Position numbers and translations under genes: made by a program
Assembly (NCBI RefSeq): GCF_016907715.1
Contig: NZ_JAFBCM010000001.1
Location: forward strand, 744,001 to 808,000
Direction: 5' to 3'
DNA: 64,000 bases
Source of the DNA: Tenggerimyces flavus
GTDB lineage: Bacteria > Actinomycetota > Actinomycetes > Propionibacteriales > Actinopolymorphaceae
In this document: in pieces, positions 8,129 to 16,007 of the stretch
Layout of the letters: every line of letters begins with the position of its first letter
How positions within the stretch are numbered: position 1 is the stretch's first letter
The notes under the pieces: model-generated
Told to the model about the DNA's origin: nothing
Database searches by the model: none
The model's input: the letters and a program-made list of their open reading frames with translations, nothing else

Positions 8129-9462
8129 TTGGAAGCGACCTCGAAGCTGTAGTACCGGCTCAGGCTTCCGTTCCCGGCCCGGTCGGACGCGTAGACGACG
8201 AGGGTGTTCACTCCGATGCGCTCAGGAGTGAACGAGACCGTCACCGGCCGACCGGGAGCGGAAGGTCGCGCCGTCCTGTGCGGCCCGCCGTTGAACGCGT
8301 AGGTGTACTGGGTGACGTCGCTGCGGAGCCCGTTGCTGAACGTGAACCGCCCTGGAACGCCCACCCCGCCGCTGCCGGTGGGACCGCCGGAGCTCGTGTC
8401 GGGGTAGTCGGAGGAGTGTACGGACGGCATCGTGGGTGCCACGGTGTCCACGCTGAAGGAGCACCACGGGCTCCACGCCGACAGGTCCGTCCCTTCCTCG
8501 GTGGGTTCCTCGGTTCTGACCCGCCAGCGGTAGGTGGACCCGTTCCGGATGGTGCCTTCGGGCACGTTGACCATCGGTCGACCGCCCGAGTAGGTGGTGG
8601 TCGCGGCGTAGCTCCAGAGTGCCGGCCCGCCCGTCGCGGCGGTCAGCTCGAAGCGTGGGACCAACCCGGAGACACCCATGCCGGCGTCGTCGGGATCGGT
8701 CACCAGCGCCTGGAGCCGAGGCGTGCTGGTCGAGATCGGCGTCGGGAACAGGTCGGTCCCGCACGGCGCCCCGGCTGGCAGCTTCAGCTCGGTGGGAACG
8801 TTCGGCGGGGTGTTGTACTCGACGATGAGATTCGGGTACGGGGCTGGCAGCTCGGTGTCGTTGTCGAAGACGCGCCAGCCGTTGCCATCCTTCTCGTTCG
8901 CCGAACGGAGACCGAGCACGATCACTGGCTGACGAGCTGCCGCGACGGCCTCCACGCCGGCCTCGACGTCCCACTCCGGCGTCTTCGCGCCGGGGCATTT
9001 GCCTTGCTGGCCGTGCACGGTCGAGTTGGAGTAGAGCGTCTGCAGCCACTTCGGGCCCGGCCACGCCGTCGTCGAGGTGAAGTTCTCGGTCCGCCCGACC
9101 TCGACCGCTGGCCCGAACGTCGTCGCCTCGCAGTCCTCGTTCGGCGAATGGATCAGCTTGTGCTGGAACGTGGCGGAGAGAATGTGCTTGCCGGCGAGCG
9201 CGGAGGTGGAGAAGCGGTAGAACGGTCGCGACACCTTCTTCGTCGACGCGTAGAGGCCCACGTCCGCGTGCTTCGTGGTGTCGTTGAGGGCACGTTCGCC
9301 GTTGCTCGACACCGTCAGCCAGGAGCCGTACGTGCGTACCGATGCCGCTCCCGCGGGCGACGGCTCCGGCTTGGCGGCGCTCACGTTCGCGTTCGGCAAC
9401 GCGAGAACGGCCATGCCACCGATGGCGACGGCCACCACGACACGACGGAAGACACGACCCAT
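8125..9462 (-). CDS. Secreted modular protein with a DNRLRE-like N-terminal domain
   Basis: A 445-residue protein with a signal peptide (basic RVFRR, hydrophobic stretch, cleavage near ANVSAA). Residues about 40-215 look like a DNRLRE/CBM-type beta-sandwich (SWLTVSSNGERALNDTTKH, FYRFSTSALAGKHILSATF, PNLIVEY). From about 217 on, NTPPNVPTELKLPAG...CG and TPRLQALVTDPDDA start a module that is also present in the LamG protein at 49054-51075, including the shared FTPERIGVNTLVVYASDRAGN motif. No catalytic site is recognised; it may be an adhesin or a substrate-binding protein. ATG 9460-9462 is preceded by a GGGGGG ribosome binding site; a longer in-frame start is less likely because it lacks a signal peptide start. 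Confidence 0.7.
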   Translation of the reverse strand: MGRVFRRVVVAVAIGGMAVLALPNANVSAAKPEPSPAGAASVRTYGSWLTVSSNGERALNDTTKHADVGLYASTKKVSRPFYRFSTSALAGKHILSATFQHKLIHSPNEDCEATTFGPAVEVGRTENFTSTTAWPGPKWLQTLYSNSTVHGQQGKCPGAKTPEWDVEAGVEAVAAARQPVIVLGLRSANEKDGNGWRVFDNDTELPAPYPNLIVEYNTPPNVPTELKLPAGAPCGTDLFPTPISTSTPRLQALVTDPDDAGMGVSGLVPRFELTAATGGPALWSYAATTTYSGGRPMVNVPEGTIRNGSTYRWRVRTEEPTEEGTDLSAWSPWCSFSVDTVAPTMPSVHSSDYPDTSSGGPTGSGGVGVPGRFTFSNGLRSDVTQYTYAFNGGPHRTARPSAPGRPVTVSFTPERIGVNTLVVYASDRAGNGSLSRYYSFEVASN

Positions 9463-9532
9463 CGATGCACCCCCCGGCGCAAGATTCCCCAACCCTGGCA
9501 AAGCTTGCGCAGCATCGCAGACCCGGTCGGGC

Positions 9533-10960
9533 TTAGTCAATGGATCCGATCGAGGGAGAGCGGAAGTAGGGCCAATTCTGGCTGTCCCACAAGGGGACCT
9601 GGGCGGCGAGGCGAGGTGCGTACGTCTCCCAGGTCCCGCCGGTGGGGCTCCAGGCGCGCTCGGCGATGCCGGGGAGGCGGGGCAGGATGAGGTGCATGGC
9701 GTCGGCGAACGACTTGACGGACTCGCACCAGAGCGCTGCTTCGACGCCGGCGATCGAGGACTCGGGCAAGCGCGGGTGCACGGTCGCCGGGTCCCAGTCG
9801 TAGAACTCCGCGACGGTTTGCCTTGGATAGAACGGCATTCCGAGGCGCGGGTCGGCCTCAGGCTCGGCGTACGGCGTGTCGAGGTACGCCTTCGTGCTCA
9901 GCGACACGATGACGTCGTTGCCGAGGGCCATGGCCCGGTCGATGTCGCCCTGGGACTTGGGGAGCACCTGCAGCATCGCGACCAGGGTTTCGGGCTCGAT
10001 CGTCTTGCCGTCGGGCAGGGTGATCGGCTCAGTGGGAAGCTCTGTCGGCAGCGGTCCGGCGAACTCGAGCCAGTACTGCACGAGATCGCCCGCCTCGAGC
10101 GCACCGCTGCGGGTCGCCTCCTGCCACACGACGAGCTGCTTGCCGAGCGCGGGAACGTACGGCCGGACGAGCGCCATGAACCGTTCGTACAGCTCCTCCG
10201 GCATCCCGAACGTCTCGTCGCCACCCAGGTGGAGGTACGCACCCGGCGTCAGCGCGGCGAGCTCTGTCAACACGTCCTTGACGAAGCCGGCGACCTGCGG
10301 ATGGTCGGGATGCAGGTAGGTCAGGAACGGGTTGCCGTCGACGCCCTCCGCGGCGAGCTCGGGATACGCCTCGAAGACAGCACCCGTGTGGCCGGGCAGG
10401 TCGATCTCGGGAACGATCGTCACGAAGCGCTCAGCGGCGTACGCGACCAGCGCCAGGTACTCGTCCTTCGTGTAGAAGCCATCGGCCCCGGTCAGCTTGG
10501 GCCACGCGTCGATCTGGATCCGCCACCCCTCGGAGTCGGTGAGGTGGAGGTGCAGAACATTCGCCTTGTAGAGCGCCAGCAGCTCGATCACCTGCCGCAC
10601 CTCGTCAGGCGGGAAGAACCGCCGCGAGGTGTCGAGCGAGAGCCCGCGCCACGCGAACCGCGGCCCATCCAGAACGCGCACCGCCGGCACCACCCCGTCG
10701 CGGTCCAGCTGCCGCAGCGTGGTGAGCCCACGGAAGATGCCCTCAGCGGTGGGAGCGAAGACCTCGACCCGACCATCCGCCGCAGTCAACCCATACCGCT
10801 CCCCTTGCGGGTCACCCAGGTCAGCCCGCCGCCCCAACGTCGTCGGCAGGACGCGCAGCTCGTCGGGAGTGAAGTCGCGCAGCACCACCTCGACCGGAGG
10901 ATCGTGCAGCCGCCCCTCGCCAACCTCCGCGACCACCGGTGCGGGAACGATCTCCACCAT
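9533..10960 (-). CDS. Beta-N-acetylhexosaminidase, GH20 family
   Basis: A 475-residue protein. An alpha/beta GH20b-like N-terminal domain (about 1-90) is followed by a TIM barrel beginning at RFAWRGLSLDTSRRFFP and continuing with YKANVLHLHLTDSEGWRI and EIDLPGHTGAVFEAYP. The catalytic acid lies in HLGGDET (Asp248-Glu249), the usual pair for substrate-assisted catalysis, and LWCES and ERAWSP occur near the end. There is no signal peptide, so it should act in the cytoplasm on short imported GlcNAc oligosaccharides. It starts 4 nt after the GH85 gene ends, so the two are in one operon. Confidence 0.93.
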   Translation of the reverse strand: MVEIVPAPVVAEVGEGRLHDPPVEVVLRDFTPDELRVLPTTLGRRADLGDPQGERYGLTAADGRVEVFAPTAEGIFRGLTTLRQLDRDGVVPAVRVLDGPRFAWRGLSLDTSRRFFPPDEVRQVIELLALYKANVLHLHLTDSEGWRIQIDAWPKLTGADGFYTKDEYLALVAYAAERFVTIVPEIDLPGHTGAVFEAYPELAAEGVDGNPFLTYLHPDHPQVAGFVKDVLTELAALTPGAYLHLGGDETFGMPEELYERFMALVRPYVPALGKQLVVWQEATRSGALEAGDLVQYWLEFAGPLPTELPTEPITLPDGKTIEPETLVAMLQVLPKSQGDIDRAMALGNDVIVSLSTKAYLDTPYAEPEADPRLGMPFYPRQTVAEFYDWDPATVHPRLPESSIAGVEAALWCESVKSFADAMHLILPRLPGIAERAWSPTGGTWETYAPRLAAQVPLWDSQNWPYFRSPSIGSID

Positions 10961-10964
10961 GTGA

Positions 10965-12872
10965 TCAGTTGCTCGCTCGGCGGCTGCGGTTGCCGTTGGG
11001 GTCGATGGCTTCGATCTCGACGTCGTTGGGCTGGGCGTGGAGCTCGGGGCCGACGTACTTGGCTGGGTAGGAGGTCGTTCCGGCCCAGCGCCGGTTGCCG
11101 GACGTGTCCTTGACGAAGATGTTGTAGCGCACGTTCTTCGTCGACGACGCCTTCCAGGTCACGCGGAGGCCGCCGTCGGTGGACGGGACCACCCGCACAC
11201 GCGAGGGCGCGGAGGGGTGGGAGGAGGACGTACGCAATGCCAGCTCGCCGACGTGCACGTCGACCGACGAAGCAGACGAAGAGGACAGGCGGAGGCCGAT
11301 GCTCGTCAGCGTGCGGCCCGCGTACTTCGACAGCGAGGCCGACAGCGAGGTCCAGCTGGAACGAGCTTTGCCCAACGGGACAACGACATCGCGGCCCGGC
11401 CGGTCGGCGAAGCGCAGCACCGCCGACAGGCGCACCGAGCCCGACGCCACCACGGACAGGCGAGCGCCATGCGGCACGCGGGCGCGCGCGGCGAACAAGG
11501 GAACGTCAGCGGCAGAAGGCAAAGCTCCAGAAAGCCGGAGCGAAGAGCCGCCGTTCCAAGCAGAAGCGAAGTCGTAGTCCACCGTCAACGGCGCACCCCG
11601 CACCAGCCACCGCCAGGTGGGCAGCACGTCCTGCGCAGCCAGGTCGTTCCACTGCAGCCGCTGCAACACCCGGCCGTCCCGCGCGTACGACAGCCCACGC
11701 CCCGTGGAGAACGACGTCACGAACGGCAACCTCGTCACCGGCGAAGACTCACCGATCTTCGACGACACACCCCGCCATCCGTCGGCGTCAGCACCAGACA
11801 AGGAGGGATCGCGATCCGCACCCACCCAGAAGCGCGTTTCCCGAGCAGCGAACTGCGTCTTGTCCTCCGTCCCCGTCAACGTGAAGTCCGGCCGATACAA
11901 CGCCACCGACGCGCCAGAAGGAGAAGCAGCCGGATAGATCGCATCGAAGTCAGGCTGCACAGCGAACTGCCGCCACCCCGTATCCACCCCGAAGAAGAGC
12001 TCAGCAGGCGACCGCGTCATAGACCGCGCGTAGGCAGCAGAAGCAGGCAGGTCAGGCAGATCCCACCGGAAGTCCACGAACATCAGATCCGAAGCAGCGA
12101 AGAACGAGTCGTTCAAGTCATCCAGAGCCCCACGCCACCCGACAGCACCGGTCTCGTTCATCGCGTCGTACCAGACCACCCGAGACCCGTGAGCCTTCAG
12201 CTCCACGATGAAGTCGCGCATCAGAGCGGCGGAGGCAGCGTCCGTCCCGTCCGTCTCCTGGTTGATGAACCACCCCTCGAACCCGTAGTACCGCGACACC
12301 TCCGCGAGCTTTCGAGCCAACGGGAAGGACCCCGAAGCGTCGCGCACCAACAGGTCCTGCACCCACGAAAGCTGCCCGCCGTACACGACCGGCGGGAAGA
12401 ACACCGTGCCGTACACGGGCACGCCGTTCCGGTGCGCGGCATCGGTCACGGTCGGGTTCGGCGCCAGGATCAGGCCCTCGCTCGCCGAGCCGCCCCAGAA
12501 CACCAGCGTGTCGATGTACTGCCAGAACTCCGACGTGTAGTAGTCGAAGTTCGCCGACCCCTGCGACGGGTTCCCGTCGGTGTTGGCGAAGACAGACAAC
12601 GCCAGCAACCGGCGCGAGGCGGCGGACGGGTTCGCGGTCGTCAGGGCGTCCTGCACCCGCGGCACCAGCGGCGTCACGCTCCTGTTGAACGGAGCGTCGG
12701 CATCCGTCGCGGGACTCCAGGTCAGCAGGTCGCGCGGATGCCAGTTCGGCGCGTACGGCTGGCCGGGTCCGGCCACGGCCGCCCCGGCCGAAGGCTCGGA
12801 CGGCAGCAGCAGGGCAGACGCCGAGACCGCCGCGGCGACCATGACAACTCCGACCAACCGGACCAGCTTCAC
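10965..12872 (-). CDS. Secreted endo-beta-N-acetylglucosaminidase, GH85 family
   Basis: A 635-residue protein starting at GTG 12872, where GGGGAGG sits a good distance upstream and a signal peptide begins (VKLVRLVGVVMVAAAVSASA). An ATG further upstream would run into the divergent promoter. Residues about 40-350 are the GH85 barrel. The active-site motif is GFEGWFINQET, with Asn204 and Glu206 as the assisting and acid residues; VYGTVFFPPVVYGG and LMFVDFRW are also typical. A carbohydrate-binding-like region and a C-terminal fibronectin-like module follow. It cuts the GlcNAc-GlcNAc core of N-glycans on the outside of the cell. The GH20 gene comes next in the operon. Confidence 0.92.
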   Translation of the reverse strand: MKLVRLVGVVMVAAAVSASALLLPSEPSAGAAVAGPGQPYAPNWHPRDLLTWSPATDADAPFNRSVTPLVPRVQDALTTANPSAASRRLLALSVFANTDGNPSQGSANFDYYTSEFWQYIDTLVFWGGSASEGLILAPNPTVTDAAHRNGVPVYGTVFFPPVVYGGQLSWVQDLLVRDASGSFPLARKLAEVSRYYGFEGWFINQETDGTDAASAALMRDFIVELKAHGSRVVWYDAMNETGAVGWRGALDDLNDSFFAASDLMFVDFRWDLPDLPASAAYARSMTRSPAELFFGVDTGWRQFAVQPDFDAIYPAASPSGASVALYRPDFTLTGTEDKTQFAARETRFWVGADRDPSLSGADADGWRGVSSKIGESSPVTRLPFVTSFSTGRGLSYARDGRVLQRLQWNDLAAQDVLPTWRWLVRGAPLTVDYDFASAWNGGSSLRLSGALPSAADVPLFAARARVPHGARLSVVASGSVRLSAVLRFADRPGRDVVVPLGKARSSWTSLSASLSKYAGRTLTSIGLRLSSSSASSVDVHVGELALRTSSSHPSAPSRVRVVPSTDGGLRVTWKASSTKNVRYNIFVKDTSGNRRWAGTTSYPAKYVGPELHAQPNDVEIEAIDPNGNRSRRASN

Positions 12873-12990
12873 GGCTGCCTCCCCTGAGTCGACAACGACA
12901 CCCACGACGACCGGCAGCCCATCCTGCGGGTTCGACCAACGTTCCGTAAAGGACCCCGAGCCGCTCACCGGCCCGCCCACGGCACCCGGC

Positions 12991-12996
12991 TAGGGT
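12991..12996 (+). promoter_or_regulatory. -10 box TAGGGT for the YibE/F gene
   Basis: TAGGGT ends 8 nt before the GTG at 13005 and no ribosome binding site is seen, so a leaderless transcript is likely. It lies in the gap divergent from the GH85 gene. Confidence 0.5.
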
Positions 12997-13004
12997 CGAG
13001 ACCT

Positions 13005-14291
13005 GTGACCCCCAGCCACCGGGCCGACACGCCGCGGCATGAGAACGAAGGCCACGGACACGGCCACGGCGGAACGCCGGACGAGCCGCCCACACCGGAG
13101 ATCGCAGCCGTACGTCGCCGCGCGACCACGATGCTGCTGCTCATCGTCGTCCCGCTGGCGATGGCCACCGCGCTGGGCGTCCTCCTGCTCTGGCCCGACG
13201 GCAACGGCCCGCAGGACCGCAACCTCGACACCACGTACGTCACCCCCGGCGGCACCCTCCTCGACGCGACCGTCACCAAGCTCGAGACGTTCCCCTGCGG
13301 CGCGGGCGACGACGCGCCCCAGACCCCGGGCGACGACGACCTCACCTGCGTCCGCGCGCAAGTCCACCTTGACACCGGCCCGCAGCAGGGCAAGACCGTC
13401 ACGATCGACCTGCCGCCGGAGCTGAACCGCGCCGGCATCGACACCAAGGACCGCATCAGGCTGTTGCACGTCCCGGTCGGCGACGACCAGGAGGACTACT
13501 ACGCGTTCGTCGACTTCATCCGCGGCATTCCGATGATCTGGCTGGCCATCGCGTACGCGATCGTGGTCGTCGCCGTCGCAAGACTGCGCGGCCTGCGCGC
13601 GCTGCTGGGCCTCGGCCTGGCGTACGTGATGCTCGTACTGTTCATGCTGCCAGCGCTCCTCGATGGCGAGAACGCCTTGCTGGTAGGGCTTGTCGGCTCG
13701 TCGGCGATCATGTTCGTGGTGCTCTATCTCGCGCACGGACTGTCAGCACGGACGACAACGGCCTTACTGGGAACGCTGTTCGGCCTCATCGTCACCGCGC
13801 TACTGGCCTGGTGGGCAACCGACGCGACGCAGCTCTCCGGCATCGGCGGCGACAACGCGTGGATCTTGCTCTCGTCGTCGCGGACGCTCGACCTGTCCGA
13901 GATCGTGCTGTGCGGGATCATCCTCGCCGGCCTCGGCGTGTTGAACGACGTGACGATCACCCAGGCATCGGCGGTGTGGGAGCTGTACGAGCTGTCGCCC
14001 ACCATGTCCGCCAAGCGCCTGTTCGCTGGCGCGATGCGCATCGGCCGCGACCACATCGCGTCGACCGTCTACACGATCGCCTTCGCGTACGCGGGCGCCG
14101 CACTCCCCGTCCTGCTGCTGATCTCGCTGTACCAAAGACCGTTCACCACCGCGATCACCAGCGGCGACCTGGCCGAAGAGGTGGTCCGAACGCTGGTCGG
14201 CTCGATCGGTCTCGTCCTGGCGATCCCCATCACCACGGCGATCGCCGTAGCGGTGGTCAAAGCCGTGGGCACGACGCCGACCCGGAGTTGA
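13005..14291 (+). CDS. YibE/F-family multipass membrane protein with His-rich N-terminus
   Basis: A 428-residue protein starting at GTG. Residues 3-25 are rich in histidine (HRADTPRHENEGHGHGHGG), which may bind metal. A membrane helix follows at about 40-65. Then comes an extracytoplasmic domain of about 110 residues with two cysteines (ETFPCGAGD, DLTCVRAQV), and 7-8 more membrane helices from about 170 (IPMIWLAIAYAIVVVAVARL onwards, with LGVLNDVTITQASAVWEL). This matches the YibE/F-like family, whose function is unknown. It ends inside a two-part palindrome that separates it from the convergent GNAT gene. Confidence 0.8.
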   Translation: MTPSHRADTPRHENEGHGHGHGGTPDEPPTPEIAAVRRRATTMLLLIVVPLAMATALGVLLLWPDGNGPQDRNLDTTYVTPGGTLLDATVTKLETFPCGAGDDAPQTPGDDDLTCVRAQVHLDTGPQQGKTVTIDLPPELNRAGIDTKDRIRLLHVPVGDDQEDYYAFVDFIRGIPMIWLAIAYAIVVVAVARLRGLRALLGLGLAYVMLVLFMLPALLDGENALLVGLVGSSAIMFVVLYLAHGLSARTTTALLGTLFGLIVTALLAWWATDATQLSGIGGDNAWILLSSSRTLDLSEIVLCGIILAGLGVLNDVTITQASAVWELYELSPTMSAKRLFAGAMRIGRDHIASTVYTIAFAYAGAALPVLLLISLYQRPFTTAITSGDLAEEVVRTLVGSIGLVLAIPITTAIAVAVVKAVGTTPTRS

Positions 14292-14343
14292 ATGAAGGGC
14301 ACCTTCATTCAATAGGTTCGAATGAAGGTGCCCTTCATTCGAA
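14288..14343. repeat. Double palindrome (nested inverted repeat) between convergent genes
   Basis: A 21-nt arm at 14290-14310 (GAATGAAGGGCACC...) and its exact reverse complement at 14320-14340 are separated by 9 nt. Each arm is itself an imperfect palindrome (GAATGAAGG...CCTTCATTC), so the segment can fold either as one long hairpin or as two short ones. It overlaps the YibE/F stop codon and precedes the stop of the GNAT gene, so it can end transcription from both sides. Confidence 0.85.
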
Positions 14344-14352
14344 ACGTCCGGG

Positions 14353-14988
14353 CTAGAGACCGAACATGTCCCGGCAGGCCTCGAGCCCGTGGATCTCCAC
14401 CGGCGCGAACCCGCGAGCCTCGAACTGCTCCCGCGAGATCCGATACCGCTGCAGCGTGAAGGCCTCGCCGTTCGTCGCCACCCGCAGGATCCCGTCCTCG
14501 ACGTACCCGAGCTTCCGCGACACGGCATGCGAAGCCTTGGCGTCCGTCCGTGCCGAGGACGTCGCGTACGAGGACTCCAACCCCGAGAAGACGAACCCGA
14601 GCATCGCCGCCCGCATCAGCGTCCCCAAGCCCCGCCCTTGATGCGCACGCGCGACCCAGGACGCCGTCTCGACCTCGCGCAAGACATCGAACCCCCGCGC
14701 CCAAGCCAGCTGGTGCCCCACCGTCTCGCCGTCGACGACCGCCACCAGGTCGAGGACCCACTGCTCGGGCTTCCAGCCGGACCACGCGTTCCAGGCCCGC
14801 TGCAGGAACCGCCGCGACCGCAGCGTCGGCGTGTCCTCCTTGACCGCGAACGCGGGGACCGAAGGGTCGTAGTCCTCCTTGGCGGCGTGCGCGGCCAGCG
14901 TCATCAGGTCGTCGTCGTTCGGAAACCGGAGCTCGAGCCCCGGAGTGGTGATGCGCAGATCGCGCAGCGGCCAGGGAGACTGATCCAT
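14353..14988 (-). CDS. GNAT-family N-acetyltransferase
   Basis: A 211-residue protein starting at ATG 14986-14988, with a -10 CATACT 6 nt before it. It has LELRFPNDDDLMTLA at the N-terminus, the GNAT core strand EQWVLDLVAVVDGETVGHQLAW, and the acetyl-CoA loop VARAHQGRGLGTLMRAAML (residues about 130-148). SHAVSRKLGYVEDGI and VATNGEAFTLQRYRI follow at the C-terminus, as in RimJ/RimL-like members. It should acetylate an amine of a small molecule or protein; no substrate is suggested by its neighbours. Confidence 0.85.
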   Translation of the reverse strand: MDQSPWPLRDLRITTPGLELRFPNDDDLMTLAAHAAKEDYDPSVPAFAVKEDTPTLRSRRFLQRAWNAWSGWKPEQWVLDLVAVVDGETVGHQLAWARGFDVLREVETASWVARAHQGRGLGTLMRAAMLGFVFSGLESSYATSSARTDAKASHAVSRKLGYVEDGILRVATNGEAFTLQRYRISREQFEARGFAPVEIHGLEACRDMFGL

Positions 14989-14994
14989 GCCGGG

Positions 14995-15000
14995 AGTATG
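14995..15000 (-). promoter_or_regulatory. -10 box CATACT for the GNAT gene
   Basis: On the minus strand CATACT ends 6 nt before the ATG, a leaderless arrangement. The opposing small membrane-protein gene starts 18-30 nt beyond it. Confidence 0.4.
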
Positions 15001-15017
15001 CCGGTCGACGACGAAGG

Positions 15018-15428
15018 ATGGGAACGGGGATGAACGCGCAGAGCAAGGCCGGACCGGCCGAGCTGTCATTGGTCGCGCTGCTCGCGATCGGCGTCTGGTG
15101 GCTGGTGCTCGGCTGGAACTGGGACGTCGTGCCGGCCGGTACGCCGAACGACTTCACCGACCCGCACAGCACGCTCGACTGGGTCCTAGTCGGGATCGCC
15201 GTGCTCGTCGGCGCCGCCTGGCTGGGCTTGCGCGGCCGCCCGTTCGCCGCCGTGCTGATGGTCGTCGTCCCGATCGTCGCGCTGTCCGCGTGGCGGATGG
15301 CCGACGCCGAGACCATCGGCGCCAACCTCTGGCCGATCGGCGCGCTCGTACTGCTGCTCGCGTACGGCGCCACCGCCGCCGCCGGCTCGGTCCTAGGCCT
15401 GGTCGTCCGGCGCGCCCGCGCGAAGTGA
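15018..15428 (+). CDS. Small membrane protein, four predicted helices
   Basis: A 136-residue hydrophobic protein of unknown function. Four membrane segments can be seen at about 13-35 (LVALLAIGVWWLVLGW), 55-73 (VLVGIAVLVGAAWLGL), 77-95 (AAVLMVVVPIVALSAW) and 104-130 (IGALVLLLAYGATAAAGSVLG). A conserved-looking WNWDVVPAGTPNDFTDPHS loop follows helix 1. Two starts are possible, ATG 15018 and ATG 15030; the second has GGAACGGGG in front of it and would give 132 residues. The gene is divergent from the GNAT gene and ends about 80 nt before the DinB-like gene. Confidence 0.65.
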   Translation: MGTGMNAQSKAGPAELSLVALLAIGVWWLVLGWNWDVVPAGTPNDFTDPHSTLDWVLVGIAVLVGAAWLGLRGRPFAAVLMVVVPIVALSAWRMADAETIGANLWPIGALVLLLAYGATAAAGSVLGLVVRRARAK

Positions 15429-15496
15429 GATGAGGCATGCGCGACGCGCACCGCATCGATGCGCAACGCTCGCTTGTCCACGCGGACAACCAGTCC

Positions 15497-15502
15497 TAGC
15501 GT
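15497..15502 (+). promoter_or_regulatory. -10 box TAGCGT for the DinB-like gene
   Basis: TAGCGT ends 7 nt before the GTG at 15510. This spacing is the reason for choosing that GTG as the start. Confidence 0.5.
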
Positions 15503-15509
15503 CGAGAAC

Positions 15510-16007
15510 GTGATCCCCCAAGCCGAAGCGATCCGGCGTGTCTGCGAAGACCATGCGGTGCTGGCGAACGAGATCGCCGCGGTCGACGACCTGACCAAGC
15601 CGTACCTCGTGAACGAAGGCCCGCTCGGCGACTTCTGCGACAGCCTGCACGACCTCGTCGCCCACGTGCTGATGTGGGACGAGATCAGCCTCGCCGTGCT
15701 CACCGATGCCCGAAACGCCCGTACCCATTGGAGTCTGGACCAGCGCTGGGAGACCAGCGAGGCTGGACTGCTGCTCAACCAGAGCGGCGTCGCGGCAGGC
15801 CGCGAGGTCCCCACGGAGCTGCTGGTGCACCGGTACGAGAGCGTTCGCGCCGCCCTGCTCGACGAGCTCCAGTCGGACGGCTGGAACGACGACGTCAAGC
15901 TCGAGTTGGCACAGGAGCACAGCGTCGGCTCGCTCGCCGAGTACGTCATGACCGTGCCGAACAACCCGGCGTTCTGGCACGCCGCCATCCACCTCGGGAT
16001 GCTGTGA
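15510..16007 (+). CDS. DinB/ClbS-like four-helix-bundle protein
   Basis: A 165-residue protein read from the leaderless GTG at 15510. It is entirely helical in appearance: EAIRRVCEDHAVLANEI, then LHDLVAHVLMWDEISLAVL with the aspartate/histidine-containing second helix typical of DinB-superfamily proteins, LLVHRYESVRAALLDEL, and a last helix with a His pair, FWHAAIHLGML. These positions resemble the metal-binding histidines of the DinB/mycothiol-dependent family. The function is unknown; members include thiol-dependent enzymes and DNA-damage-induced proteins. It overlaps the following esterase by GTGA, so the two genes are co-translated. Confidence 0.6.
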   Translation: MIPQAEAIRRVCEDHAVLANEIAAVDDLTKPYLVNEGPLGDFCDSLHDLVAHVLMWDEISLAVLTDARNARTHWSLDQRWETSEAGLLLNQSGVAAGREVPTELLVHRYESVRAALLDELQSDGWNDDVKLELAQEHSVGSLAEYVMTVPNNPAFWHAAIHLGML

